Shown here in pieces: positions 7,257 to 14,951 of a stretch of DNA of 64,000 bases (positions within the stretch are counted from its first letter, which is position 1; every line of letters starts with the position of its first letter). Where the stretch lies: positions 36,517 through 100,516 of the forward strand of contig SFDP01000008.1 of NCBI GenBank assembly GCA_004558185.1, in the 5' to 3' direction. The notes under the pieces were generated by a model. The model saw only the letters and a list, made by a program, of their open reading frames with translations, was not told the DNA's origin and did no database searches. This stretch comes from Lachnospiraceae bacterium. GTDB taxonomy: Bacteria; Bacillota; Clostridia; Lachnospirales; Lachnospiraceae. A program made the position numbers and the translations under genes.

Positions 7257-7891
7257 AGAACCGGGAAAAGTGGATTCAAACTGTAAAAAGTCTTTTTTTA
7301 AAGAAGGATAGCCTGCTGATCTGTGTATTGTCGGGTATTCTTTTATTGGTTATTGCATGGCCGGTCTCGGAAAAAAAGGATCATCATGCCGACAAGTCCG
7401 TTTTATGGGATAGTAACGGTTCTATAATCAATCCTGTAAGCGAAGAGGAAGCGGTGGATAGTAACAGCGGAGAATGGAAGGAGGATGCAGCAGCGGCGGC
7501 TTTAGAAAAAAGGCTGGAAGAAATCCTCTCCACGATGGAGGGGGTGGGCAGAGTTAAGGTGATGGTGACATTGGCCTCCTCCCGGGAGAAAATCATTGAA
7601 AAGGATGTCCCTACCAGTCGAAGCAATGTACTGGAGGAGGATGCCCAGGGAGGGAATCGCAGCACACAGGATGTGGAGGCGGGAGAGAGCACAGTTTATC
7701 TGAAAACAGAGAATGGAGAGCAGATTCCCTATGTGATCAAAGAAATCAGTCCGGTAATTGAAGGGGTCAGTGTGGTGGCTGAGGGTGGAGGAGATGCCCT
7801 GATTCAAAAAAATATTACCGAGGTGATTCAGGCATTATTTGGAATAGAAGTACATAAAATTAAAGTAGTAAAGATGAAACAACAAGGATAG
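7253..7891 (+). CDS. spoIIIAG: Stage III sporulation protein AG
   Basis: SpoIIIAG forms a very large oligomeric ring between mother cell and forespore membranes. It has one membrane helix (about 22-42, LICVLSGILLLVIAWPV), then the ring-building motif region. LEEILSTMEGVGRVKVMVTLA is the conserved family core, and the C-terminal VIKEISPVIEGVSVVAEGGG with ALFGIEVHKIKV completes it. Length 212 residues is typical. It overlaps spoIIIAF by 4 bases, indicating coupled translation. Confidence 0.95.
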   Translation: MKNREKWIQTVKSLFLKKDSLLICVLSGILLLVIAWPVSEKKDHHADKSVLWDSNGSIINPVSEEEAVDSNSGEWKEDAAAAALEKRLEEILSTMEGVGRVKVMVTLASSREKIIEKDVPTSRSNVLEEDAQGGNRSTQDVEAGESTVYLKTENGEQIPYVIKEISPVIEGVSVVAEGGGDALIQKNITEVIQALFGIEVHKIKVVKMKQQG

Positions 7892-7896
7892 GAGAG

Positions 7897-8664
7897 ATGG
7901 GCTTGAAAAGAAATCAAATTATGATTACAGCTTTAGCGGTGATGATTGCGGTAGCAGGGTACCTGAATTTTGCCGGGAATAAACTGAAGGAAGAAACCCT
8001 TGTGGTGAATGATGAGATGCTGATGGAAGAGGATCGAACGGCATTACTGGACCTGTCGGAGGAAGATATAGCCTCAGACATTGAAAGTATGGATCAGGAG
8101 GCACAGCTTACAGAGAACTACCTGGATGAGGGTATGCAGGAGTCAGGCCAGTTATCCCGTGTGGAGGTGGATTTGACGGCTAATGGTGAAGAGGCTATGG
8201 ATGAAGTAGTGGCGGCTGCGGGAGATAACGTTAATGGGGGAGAACAGTCGGCAGATTCCAAGACCATAGAGGGAACTCCGGGAGAGGCTGTTTTTACCAG
8301 TACGCAGGCTGTGTCCACCCTGTCTGCTGCAAAGCTCCTGAAGGAGCAGACCAGAGCAAAAAACAAAGAAGCCCTGACCGAAATTGTAAATAATCAGGAG
8401 CTGGATGCTTCACAGAAGCAGGAGGCTGTTGCAGGAATGGTGGCCATGACGGACTTGAGTGAACGTGAAATGGAGGCAGAGATTCTTCTGTCGGCAAAAG
8501 GGTTTCCGGAGTCTGTAGTAAGCATCAGCAACGATGGTGTTGATGTTGTGGTCTGTGCGGCTGCCCTGACAGATGCCCAGTTAGCACAGATTATGGACAT
8601 TGTTTCCAGAAAGACGGAAGTTTCTGCGGAAAAGATAATTATCAGCCAGGTATCGGGAAAATAA
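7897..8664 (+). CDS. spoIIIAH: Stage III sporulation protein AH
   Basis: SpoIIIAH binds forespore SpoIIQ and tethers the channel. It has an N-terminal membrane helix (IMITALAVMIAVAGYLNFAG, about residues 8-27), an acidic low-complexity linker (about 35-140) rich in Glu, Asp and Ala, and a C-terminal YscJ/FliF-like ring domain (about 145-255) with NQELDASQKQEA, AEILLSAKGFPESVVSI and ITD-like ending. Length 255 fits Clostridia forms with long linkers. The start is five bases after spoIIIAG. It is the last gene of the operon; no clear terminator follows and a new promoter for prfC starts almost immediately. Confidence 0.93.
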   Translation: MGLKRNQIMITALAVMIAVAGYLNFAGNKLKEETLVVNDEMLMEEDRTALLDLSEEDIASDIESMDQEAQLTENYLDEGMQESGQLSRVEVDLTANGEEAMDEVVAAAGDNVNGGEQSADSKTIEGTPGEAVFTSTQAVSTLSAAKLLKEQTRAKNKEALTEIVNNQELDASQKQEAVAGMVAMTDLSEREMEAEILLSAKGFPESVVSISNDGVDVVVCAAALTDAQLAQIMDIVSRKTEVSAEKIIISQVSGK

Positions 8665-8675
8665 TGCTATTTTAT

Positions 8676-8692
8676 CTAAAGTATGTTATACT
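8676..8692 (+). promoter_or_regulatory. Extended -10 promoter of prfC
   Basis: TATGTTATACT contains TG-N-TATACT (TATACT 8687-8692). No good -35 is seen. It lies just after spoIIIAH and would separate prfC from sporulation control. Confidence 0.45.
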
Positions 8693-8733
8693 ATTTGGAA
8701 CTATGTAAAAAGCTACTTATTGGAGGAGATAAC

Positions 8734-10332
8734 ATGGGAAACTATGAAAATGAAATAAAGAAGAGAAGAACCTTTGCGATCATTTCCCACCCGGATGCGG
8801 GAAAAACAACACTGACAGAGAAATTCCTGCTCTATGGAGGTGCCATTAATCTTGCAGGGAGCGTAAAAGGGAAGGCCACAGCCCGGCACGCAGTTTCCGA
8901 CTGGATGGAGATCGAGAAGGAGAGAGGAATTTCCGTCACCTCTTCCGTACTGCAATTCAATTATGATGGTTATTGTATCAATATCCTGGATACTCCCGGG
9001 CATCAGGACTTCTCAGAGGACACCTACAGAACGTTGATGGCTGCAGACTCGGCAGTAATGGTCATTGATGCCTCCAAGGGTGTGGAAGCACAGACCAGAA
9101 AGCTGTTCAAGGTATGTGTGATGCGTAAAATTCCTATCTTCACATTTATCAATAAAATGGATCGGGAGGCCAATGATACCTTTACGCTTCTGGATGAGAT
9201 CGAAAAAGAGCTGGGGATTGCGACCTGCCCTGTTAACTGGCCGATTGGCTGTGGGAAGAATTTTAAAGGGGTTTATGACAGAGAAAGCAGAACTGTGGTA
9301 ACCTGGTCTGATACACAGAAGGGTACAAAGGAGGGGGAAAGCCAGATCATTCCGCTTTCCGATGAAGGGAAACTGACCGACCATATTGGCGAAGCTGCTA
9401 AGACCCAGCTTTTAGAAGAAATCGAGCTTCTGGATGGAGCCAGTGCCGAATTTGATTTGCAGGAGGTACAAAAGGGAGAGCTTACCCCTGTATTCTTCGG
9501 TTCAGCATTGACCAATTTTGGAGTAGAAATTTTTCTCCAGCATTTTTTGAAGATGACGACCACCCCCCTGCCCAGGATGTCGGATCAAGGCCTTATCGAT
9601 CCGGTGGGGGAAGAGTTTTCTGCCTTTGTATTTAAAATTCAGGCTAATATGAATAAGGCCCATCGGGACCGGATTGCCTTTATGCGTATCTGCTCCGGCA
9701 GGTTTGAGGCGAATATGGAAGTGAAGCATATTCAGGGAGGAAAGGTAATGCGGCTATCTCAGCCTCAACAGCTTATGGCCAGTGAGAGAAAGATACTGGA
9801 AGAAGCCTATGCAGGGGATATTATCGGAGTTTTTGATCCGGGAATTTTCTCCATTGGAGACACCATAAATATGCCAAAGGCAGGCTTTCGCTATGAAGGC
9901 ATTCCTACCTTTGCACCGGAGCACTTTGCCAGAGTACGCCAGATGGATACCATGAAGAGGAAACAGTTTGTAAAGGGAATCACCCAGATCGCACAGGAGG
10001 GAGCTATCCAAATCTTTCAGGAATTCAATACCGGACTGGAAGAAATTATTGTGGGTGTGGTAGGGGTACTGCAGTTTGATGTACTAAAATATCGTTTGGA
10101 GAATGAATATAACGTTGAAATACGTTTGGAGAAGCTCCCTTACGAGCATATCCGCTGGATTGAGAATAAGGATGAGGTGGATGTGGACAGGCTTACCGGA
10201 ACCTCCGACATGAAAAAGGTTAAGGACATGAAAGGGAATCCGCTCTTGCTGTTTGTAAATGCCTGGAGTGTAGGGATGACTCTGGATCGAAATAAGGATT
10301 TAGTCTTATCCGAATTTGGGAAAAACAATTAG
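8734..10332 (+). CDS. prfC: Peptide chain release factor 3
   Basis: RF3 is the translational GTPase that recycles RF1/RF2 from the ribosome after termination. The GTPase motifs are intact: HPDAGKTTL (G1), DTPGHQD (G3), NKMD (G4). The KARHAVSDWMEIEKERGIS segment covers switch I, and the C-terminal domains II and III end with KDLVLSEFGKNN. At 532 residues it has the standard family length. The start ATG 8734 follows TTGGAGGAG at 6 bases; longer upstream readings start inside the promoter region. It stands alone between the spoIIIA operon and a lipoprotein gene. Confidence 0.97.
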   Translation: MGNYENEIKKRRTFAIISHPDAGKTTLTEKFLLYGGAINLAGSVKGKATARHAVSDWMEIEKERGISVTSSVLQFNYDGYCINILDTPGHQDFSEDTYRTLMAADSAVMVIDASKGVEAQTRKLFKVCVMRKIPIFTFINKMDREANDTFTLLDEIEKELGIATCPVNWPIGCGKNFKGVYDRESRTVVTWSDTQKGTKEGESQIIPLSDEGKLTDHIGEAAKTQLLEEIELLDGASAEFDLQEVQKGELTPVFFGSALTNFGVEIFLQHFLKMTTTPLPRMSDQGLIDPVGEEFSAFVFKIQANMNKAHRDRIAFMRICSGRFEANMEVKHIQGGKVMRLSQPQQLMASERKILEEAYAGDIIGVFDPGIFSIGDTINMPKAGFRYEGIPTFAPEHFARVRQMDTMKRKQFVKGITQIAQEGAIQIFQEFNTGLEEIIVGVVGVLQFDVLKYRLENEYNVEIRLEKLPYEHIRWIENKDEVDVDRLTGTSDMKKVKDMKGNPLLLFVNAWSVGMTLDRNKDLVLSEFGKNN

Positions 10333-10374
10333 ATTCCCTAAAAGGTGGATGGCCTTGGGAGAAAGGGGCAGATG

Positions 10375-11625
10375 ATGAAAAAAATGACAGTTTTACTGCT
10401 GCTTATCTTTTTATTGAGTGGCTGCTTATTTTTCGGAGAAACTACCCGGGACACGGTGCTGAGAGAGGAGCAGCCAGTCTTAGAGAGCGGACTACCCGAA
10501 ACGGCGGCAGAGGAAAGAGAAAGAGAAGAAGCCAAAGCGCAGCAGGAGACAGAGGCTGAGCCGGATTTGGAAGGAAAGCTGCTTTCCGCAGAAAAAAAGG
10601 CGGATATGCTTCGCAATCAGCAGCATTTATATGCCTTCTCCACACTTCAGGTAACAGAACAAAACTTATATGTGGAGATGCTCTATGCCCTGACTAATTA
10701 TGCAGGGGAAATGGAGGTTTCTACTGTAGAAACAGGAGAAATCGATAAAATTTTCCAATGCGTGATGCTGGATCATCCGGAGATTTTTTATGTGGATGGC
10801 TATTCCTTCAATAAATATACGCTGGGAGAGCGGGTAGAAAAGATTACCTTTGCCGGGACCTATATTTACAGCCGGGAAGAAAAAGCTACCAGAGAGAGGC
10901 TGATTGAAGAAAAGATTGGACAAATAATCCGAGAAATACCGGACAGAGCTTCTGATTATGATAAAGTAAAGTTTGTCTATGAATGGATCATCGGTAATAC
11001 GGAATATGACAGGGAAGCCTTGGACAACCAGAATATCTGCTCGGTATTCTTACAAGGGCGCTCCGTGTGTCAGGGGTATGCAAAGGCGGCTCAGATCCTT
11101 CTGCAAAGACTTGGAATTCCGGCTCCCCTGGTTACGGGAACGGTAGAAAATGGTGAAGGACACGCCTGGAATTTGGTCAGTGTGGATAATGCCTGGTATT
11201 ATTTAGATACTACCTGGGGAGATGCCTCTTACCTGTTCCAGAATGGGGAGCAGGCCATGAGTCAGAAGATGCCGGAAATCAACTATGACTACCTTTGCGT
11301 AACCAGTAAGGAGTTGTTAAGAACCCATAGCTTTAGCGGCTTGATCCCACTGCCTGACTGTCAGGCCATGGAGGCCAATTACTATGTGCGTGAGGGCGCC
11401 TGGTTTAAGGAAATGAACTGGGAGCAACTGAAAACACTGGTAGATCGATATAACCAGGAAGGAAGAGAAACTCTTACTTTAAAATGCGCCAATGAAGAGA
11501 TTTATCAGGAAATGCTCGAACAGCTATTGGGAGAGCAGAGGATTTTTGACTATCTTAAACCCGAAGGAGACAGTATTTTGTATACCGATTCGGACAGACA
11601 GTTAAGTATAACCTTCTGGCTATAG
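10375..11625 (+). CDS. Lipoprotein with transglutaminase-like domain
   Basis: A predicted secreted lipoprotein: lysine-rich start, hydrophobic stretch and lipobox LLSGC near residues 15-19, so Cys is the lipid anchor and the protein sits outside the membrane. An acidic linker (about 25-70) precedes a transglutaminase-like fold with the full triad: Cys232 (VCQGYAKAA), His263 (GHAWN) and Asp278 (LDTTWGD). Such proteins in gut Clostridia may be peptidases or cross-linkers acting on the wall or on surface proteins; the substrate is unknown. ATG 10372 is a near-equal start. A C-terminal region (about 330-416) has no recognised domain. Confidence 0.85.
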   Translation: MKKMTVLLLLIFLLSGCLFFGETTRDTVLREEQPVLESGLPETAAEEREREEAKAQQETEAEPDLEGKLLSAEKKADMLRNQQHLYAFSTLQVTEQNLYVEMLYALTNYAGEMEVSTVETGEIDKIFQCVMLDHPEIFYVDGYSFNKYTLGERVEKITFAGTYIYSREEKATRERLIEEKIGQIIREIPDRASDYDKVKFVYEWIIGNTEYDREALDNQNICSVFLQGRSVCQGYAKAAQILLQRLGIPAPLVTGTVENGEGHAWNLVSVDNAWYYLDTTWGDASYLFQNGEQAMSQKMPEINYDYLCVTSKELLRTHSFSGLIPLPDCQAMEANYYVREGAWFKEMNWEQLKTLVDRYNQEGRETLTLKCANEEIYQEMLEQLLGEQRIFDYLKPEGDSILYTDSDRQLSITFWL

Positions 11626-11669
11626 AAGCCTTCAGCCCTGAACCAAAATAAATACTAGGCAAAAAAAAT

Positions 11670-11684
11670 ATACAATGGTATAAT
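11670..11684 (+). promoter_or_regulatory. Extended -10 promoter of the Asp23 gene
   Basis: TGG followed by TATAAT (11679-11684), 37 bases before the GTG start. The -35 is weak (TAGGCA at 17 bases). Confidence 0.5.
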
Positions 11685-11720
11685 AAAAAGTAATTATAGC
11701 CAGAATAAGGAGGTAAACTC

Positions 11721-12104
11721 GTGGAAAAAGAGTATAATAGAAGTATATATTGCATACAGGATGACAAAAGTATGGGAACAGTGCAGATTTCCGACGATGT
11801 GATTGCGGTAATTGCCTGTCTTGCAGCTACAGAGGTAAAGGGGGTAGCTGCCATGGCAGGAAATCTGCCTAAGGAGCTTTTGAGCAAGGCAGGAAGAAAG
11901 AATCTGTCCAGAGGAGTCAAGGTGGCGCTTCAAGGCCGTAAGGTAAGAATAAGCCTTGCTATTATGATGGAATATGGCTATAACATTCCCGGTACCTGTA
12001 CCAAGGTTCAGGACAGAGTAAAATCCGCTGTGGAGAATATGACAGGACTTACGGTAACGGATGTGGATATTCGGATTGCCAGTGTAGATATGCAGAAAAG
12101 ATGA
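11721..12104 (+). CDS. Asp23/Gls24 family envelope stress protein
   Basis: Small (127-residue) protein of the Asp23/Gls24 family. The family core is visible: GTVQISDDVIAVIACLAATEVKGVAAM, then GVKVALQGRKVRISLAIMMEYGYNIPGTCTKVQDRVKSAVENMTGL, and VTDVDIRIASVDM. Family members attach at the membrane in some species and are linked to cell-wall stress and alkaline response. The start is GTG 11721, behind AGGAGG (11709-11714). It lies directly upstream of nusB, an arrangement common in Clostridia (formerly 'yqhY'), and probably leads the operon through recN. Confidence 0.9.
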   Translation: MEKEYNRSIYCIQDDKSMGTVQISDDVIAVIACLAATEVKGVAAMAGNLPKELLSKAGRKNLSRGVKVALQGRKVRISLAIMMEYGYNIPGTCTKVQDRVKSAVENMTGLTVTDVDIRIASVDMQKR

Positions 12105-12116
12105 GTGGAGTCACCG

Positions 12117-12527
12117 ATGAATAGGAGAAGTTTACGGGAACAGGTTTTTAAGCTGCTGTTTAGGGTAGAATTCAATCCGGCTGAAGAATTGGAGGAGCAA
12201 TGCCGTCTGTTTTTAGAGAATGAGGAGTTGCCCATGTCTTCTCAGGATGAAGAATATATTCGGGACAGATTTTCTTCCATCAGAGAGAAGCTGGAAGAAA
12301 TTGACGCTATGATCAATCAGAAAACCAAAGGCTGGACAACAGCAAGAATGGGCAAAGTGGATCTGACCATTATTCGTCTGGCTGTATTTGAAATGAAATT
12401 TGACGGGCTTCCAGAAGGCGTGGCGATCAACGAGGCGGTCGAACTGGCCAGAAAATTTGGTCAGGAGGAATCCGGGGGCTTTGTGAATGGCGTTCTGGCC
12501 AGGTTTACAGATGCGAGGCGGGATTAG
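12117..12527 (+). CDS. nusB: Transcription antitermination factor NusB
   Basis: NusB joins the NusB-S10 complex that binds boxA in rRNA leaders and suppresses early termination. The protein is 136 residues, all helical, with the N-terminal RRSLREQVFKLLFRVEFNP and the C-terminal hallmark EGVAINEAVELARKFGQEESGGFVNGVLARF. The start ATG 12117 gives the normal N-terminus and is preceded by GGAG-type sequence. It follows the Asp23 gene by 12 bases and begins the xseA-xseB-ispA-dxs run. Confidence 0.96.
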   Translation: MNRRSLREQVFKLLFRVEFNPAEELEEQCRLFLENEELPMSSQDEEYIRDRFSSIREKLEEIDAMINQKTKGWTTARMGKVDLTIIRLAVFEMKFDGLPEGVAINEAVELARKFGQEESGGFVNGVLARFTDARRD

Positions 12528-12547
12528 CCCATATACAGGAATAGTTT

Positions 12548-13786
12548 ATGTCCAATATTTATACAGTCACACAAATTAATCGGTATATTAAAAATATGTT
12601 CACGCAGGACTATTTATTACAGTCTGTCAGCATCCGGGGTGAGGTCAGCAACTGTAAATATCATTCCTCTGGACATATTTATTTTACGTTAAAGGATCGG
12701 GAAGGAACCTTAAGCTGCATCATGTTTGCCGGATATCGGAAGGAACTGAACTTTCTTCTTCAGGAAGGGCAGCAGGTGGTGGTGCAGGGAGGAATCGCCG
12801 TTTATGAGAGAGACGGCAAATACCAGCTTTATGCCCGCAAAATAGAAAAAAGCGGAGAAGGGGCTTTATTTGAAGAATTCCAGAGATTGAAGGCCAGATT
12901 AAAGGAAAAAGGGCTTTTTGAAAATATGTATAAGCAGCCTGTACCTGCCTATATACGAACTCTTGGGGTAGTGACGGCTTCTACGGGCGCTGCCATTAGG
13001 GATATTGTTCAGGTCGCTAAAAGGAGAAACCCCTTTCTGCAGATTCTGCTTTATCCGGCCGTGGTACAGGGGGAGGCTGCTGTGCCCAGCATTGTGAAGG
13101 GAATCCGGGCTTTAGAGCAGGTCGGAGTGGATGTGATGATTGTTGGCCGGGGAGGCGGTTCTTTAGAGGATTTATGGGCCTTTAACAGTGAAGAGGTAGC
13201 TCAGGCTGTATTCGACTGCAGTGTACCCATTATTTCTGCGGTAGGGCATGAAACAGACACCACGATCATCGACTATGTGGCCGATCTGCGTGCACCTACG
13301 CCTTCTGCAGCAGCAGAGTTGGCGGTCTATGATGTATATGCTTTCTTTCTTCAGCTAAGGGAGAGAGAAGACAGCCTTAGACAGTATATGCAAAAAAGAA
13401 TTCAGATAGAAAGAATGAGGCTGGAGCAAAAAAGCCTGAGACTGAAAGCCCTTAGTCCTTTGAATCAGATTCGGGAGAAGCGCTTTTGGTGTATTCGCAG
13501 TGAGGAGATTTTACGGGAAACCATGGAGAAGCGTTTAAGGCATAAGCGAGTGGAACTGGAGCTTTGGATAGAACGCCTTCAGGGACTTTCCCCTTTAGAA
13601 AAGCTGAAGCAGGGATATTCTTATACGGTAAATAAGCAGGGAGAAAATATCCGGGACATTGCCCAGGTGGAGCAGGGAGAAGAATTGACCATTTATGTAA
13701 CCAATGGACAGATTGTAACTCAGGTAAAGGAGATACAGGGTGGCAAAGAAGAAAGAGAATCAACTGACGCTGGAGGAGGCGCTTAA
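12548..13786 (+). CDS. xseA: Exodeoxyribonuclease VII large subunit
   Basis: Catalytic subunit of exonuclease VII, which degrades single-stranded DNA from both ends. The N-terminal OB fold (about 1-105) contains VRGEVSNCKYHSSGHIYFTLKD. The catalytic domain follows with VVTASTGAAIRDI, GRGGGSLEDLWAFN and VGHETDTTIIDYVADLRAPTPSAAAE, all classic motifs. A coiled coil (about 260-345) binds small subunits. Length 412 residues is normal. It overlaps the start of xseB, so subunits are co-translated. Confidence 0.97.
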   Translation: MSNIYTVTQINRYIKNMFTQDYLLQSVSIRGEVSNCKYHSSGHIYFTLKDREGTLSCIMFAGYRKELNFLLQEGQQVVVQGGIAVYERDGKYQLYARKIEKSGEGALFEEFQRLKARLKEKGLFENMYKQPVPAYIRTLGVVTASTGAAIRDIVQVAKRRNPFLQILLYPAVVQGEAAVPSIVKGIRALEQVGVDVMIVGRGGGSLEDLWAFNSEEVAQAVFDCSVPIISAVGHETDTTIIDYVADLRAPTPSAAAELAVYDVYAFFLQLREREDSLRQYMQKRIQIERMRLEQKSLRLKALSPLNQIREKRFWCIRSEEILRETMEKRLRHKRVELELWIERLQGLSPLEKLKQGYSYTVNKQGENIRDIAQVEQGEELTIYVTNGQIVTQVKEIQGGKEERESTDAGGGA

Positions 13787-13964
13787 GAAGCTGGAGGAAA
13801 CGGTAACGAAGCTGCAGTCCGATGAAATTTCTCTTGAAGAATCCTTTCAAGTATACCAGCAGGGGATGGAATATGTGAAGTTTTGCAGCCAGACCATTGA
13901 TCAGGTAGAGAAAAAGGTATTGGTACTGAATCAGGAGGGAGAGCTGGATGAACTGGGAGAATGA
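13740..13964 (+). CDS. xseB: Exodeoxyribonuclease VII small subunit
   Basis: A 74-residue helical protein with the XseB signature: TLEEALKKLEETVTKLQSDEISLEESFQVYQQGMEY. It wraps the coiled coil of XseA. Translation starts at GTG 13740 inside the xseA reading frame, with AAAGGAG about 9 bases before. The gene also overlaps ispA by 17 bases. The tight overlaps argue for coupled translation of the three genes. Confidence 0.95.
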   Translation: MAKKKENQLTLEEALKKLEETVTKLQSDEISLEESFQVYQQGMEYVKFCSQTIDQVEKKVLVLNQEGELDELGE

Positions 13965-14844
13965 GAGCCAGAAGAGAATTGAAGAGCTCGAGAACATCAT
14001 CAGAGCATATTTACCTGCAGAAGAAGGCTATCAGAAAAGAGTAATTGAAGCGATGAATTACAGCATACTGGCAGGAGGAAAAAGAATTCGTCCCATGCTG
14101 ATGCTGGAAACCTACCGCCTTTTTGGCGGGAAGGACAAGATTATCGAACCATTTCTTGCGGCCATAGAGATGATACATACCTATTCCCTGGTTCATGATG
14201 ATCTGCCGGCCATGGACGACGATGAATACCGTAGAGGAAGAAAAACCACCCACATAGTATATGGGGAGGCAATGGCAATATTAGCAGGAGACGGCCTCCT
14301 TAACTTAGCCTTTGAAACGGCCTGCCGGGCCTTTGATATGGAGCCACATCATCCCCATATAGGCAGGGCTCTCCAGATTCTGGCAGGAAAGGCAGGAATC
14401 TATGGAATGATAGGTGGACAGACGGCAGATATTCAGGCAGAGGGGATGAAGCAGGATGAGGTGACAGAAGAACTGCTGTTATTTATTCACGAGTATAAGA
14501 CGGCTGCCCTGATTCAGGAGGCCATGATGATCGGTGCACTGCTGGCAAAGGCAGAAGAGAATAGGCTTGAGGCTGTAGAGAAAATTGCCCGTAATATCGG
14601 CGTGGCTTTTCAGATTCAGGATGATATTCTGGATATTACCGGCTCTCTGGAGGTGTTAGGCAAGACCGCCGGAAGTGACAGGAAAAATGATAAAGTGACC
14701 TATGTAACTCTGAAAGGTATGGAGCAGGCTAAGAAGGATGTAGAAAATCTTTCTGCGGAGGCCATCACCCTGCTGGAGTCTTTTGAAGAAAAGAACGAAT
14801 ACCTGAATCAATTGATTTCCTATTTGATTCATAGGGAAAAATAG
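13948..14844 (+). CDS. ispA: Farnesyl (polyprenyl) diphosphate synthase
   Basis: Condenses isopentenyl diphosphate with allylic diphosphates to give farnesyl diphosphate, feeding undecaprenyl and quinone-like lipids. Both aspartate-rich motifs are present: first VHDDLPAMDDDEYRRG and second FQIQDDILDI. SILAGGKRIRPMLML is the N-terminal binding motif. The protein is 298 residues, standard for IspA. It sits between xseB and dxs, so that two isoprenoid genes are adjacent, as in many Clostridia. Confidence 0.96.
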   Translation: MNWENESQKRIEELENIIRAYLPAEEGYQKRVIEAMNYSILAGGKRIRPMLMLETYRLFGGKDKIIEPFLAAIEMIHTYSLVHDDLPAMDDDEYRRGRKTTHIVYGEAMAILAGDGLLNLAFETACRAFDMEPHHPHIGRALQILAGKAGIYGMIGGQTADIQAEGMKQDEVTEELLLFIHEYKTAALIQEAMMIGALLAKAEENRLEAVEKIARNIGVAFQIQDDILDITGSLEVLGKTAGSDRKNDKVTYVTLKGMEQAKKDVENLSAEAITLLESFEEKNEYLNQLISYLIHREK

Positions 14845-14859
14845 AAAGAAGGAGGCAAA

Positions 14860-14886
14860 GGTTGAAGGCATTGAATTCTTTCAACC
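14860..14886 (+). promoter_or_regulatory. Hairpin and orphan ribosome site in dxs leader
   Basis: AAGGAGG (14849-14855) is followed at 6 bases by TTG 14862, opening an 18-codon frame to TGA 14913-14915. The first codons overlap a hairpin, GGTTGAA (14860-14866) with TTCAACC (14880-14886). It could be a leader peptide, or simply a decayed gene start. Confidence 0.3.
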
Positions 14887-14918
14887 CGGAATGCCGATGT
14901 ACAAAGTTCCTGTGATGA

Positions 14919-14948
14919 AAAAGCTGCAGAAGCAGCGGAATGAGAGGA
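14919..14948 (+). repeat. GCTGC hairpin repeat, copy 1, before dxs
   Basis: GCTGC, loop AGAA, GCAGC, then GGAATGAGAGG. The GAGAGG part is the apparent ribosome site of dxs. One of four copies in the window (others near 20838, 46103, 57544). Confidence 0.7.
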
Positions 14949-14951
14949 AAT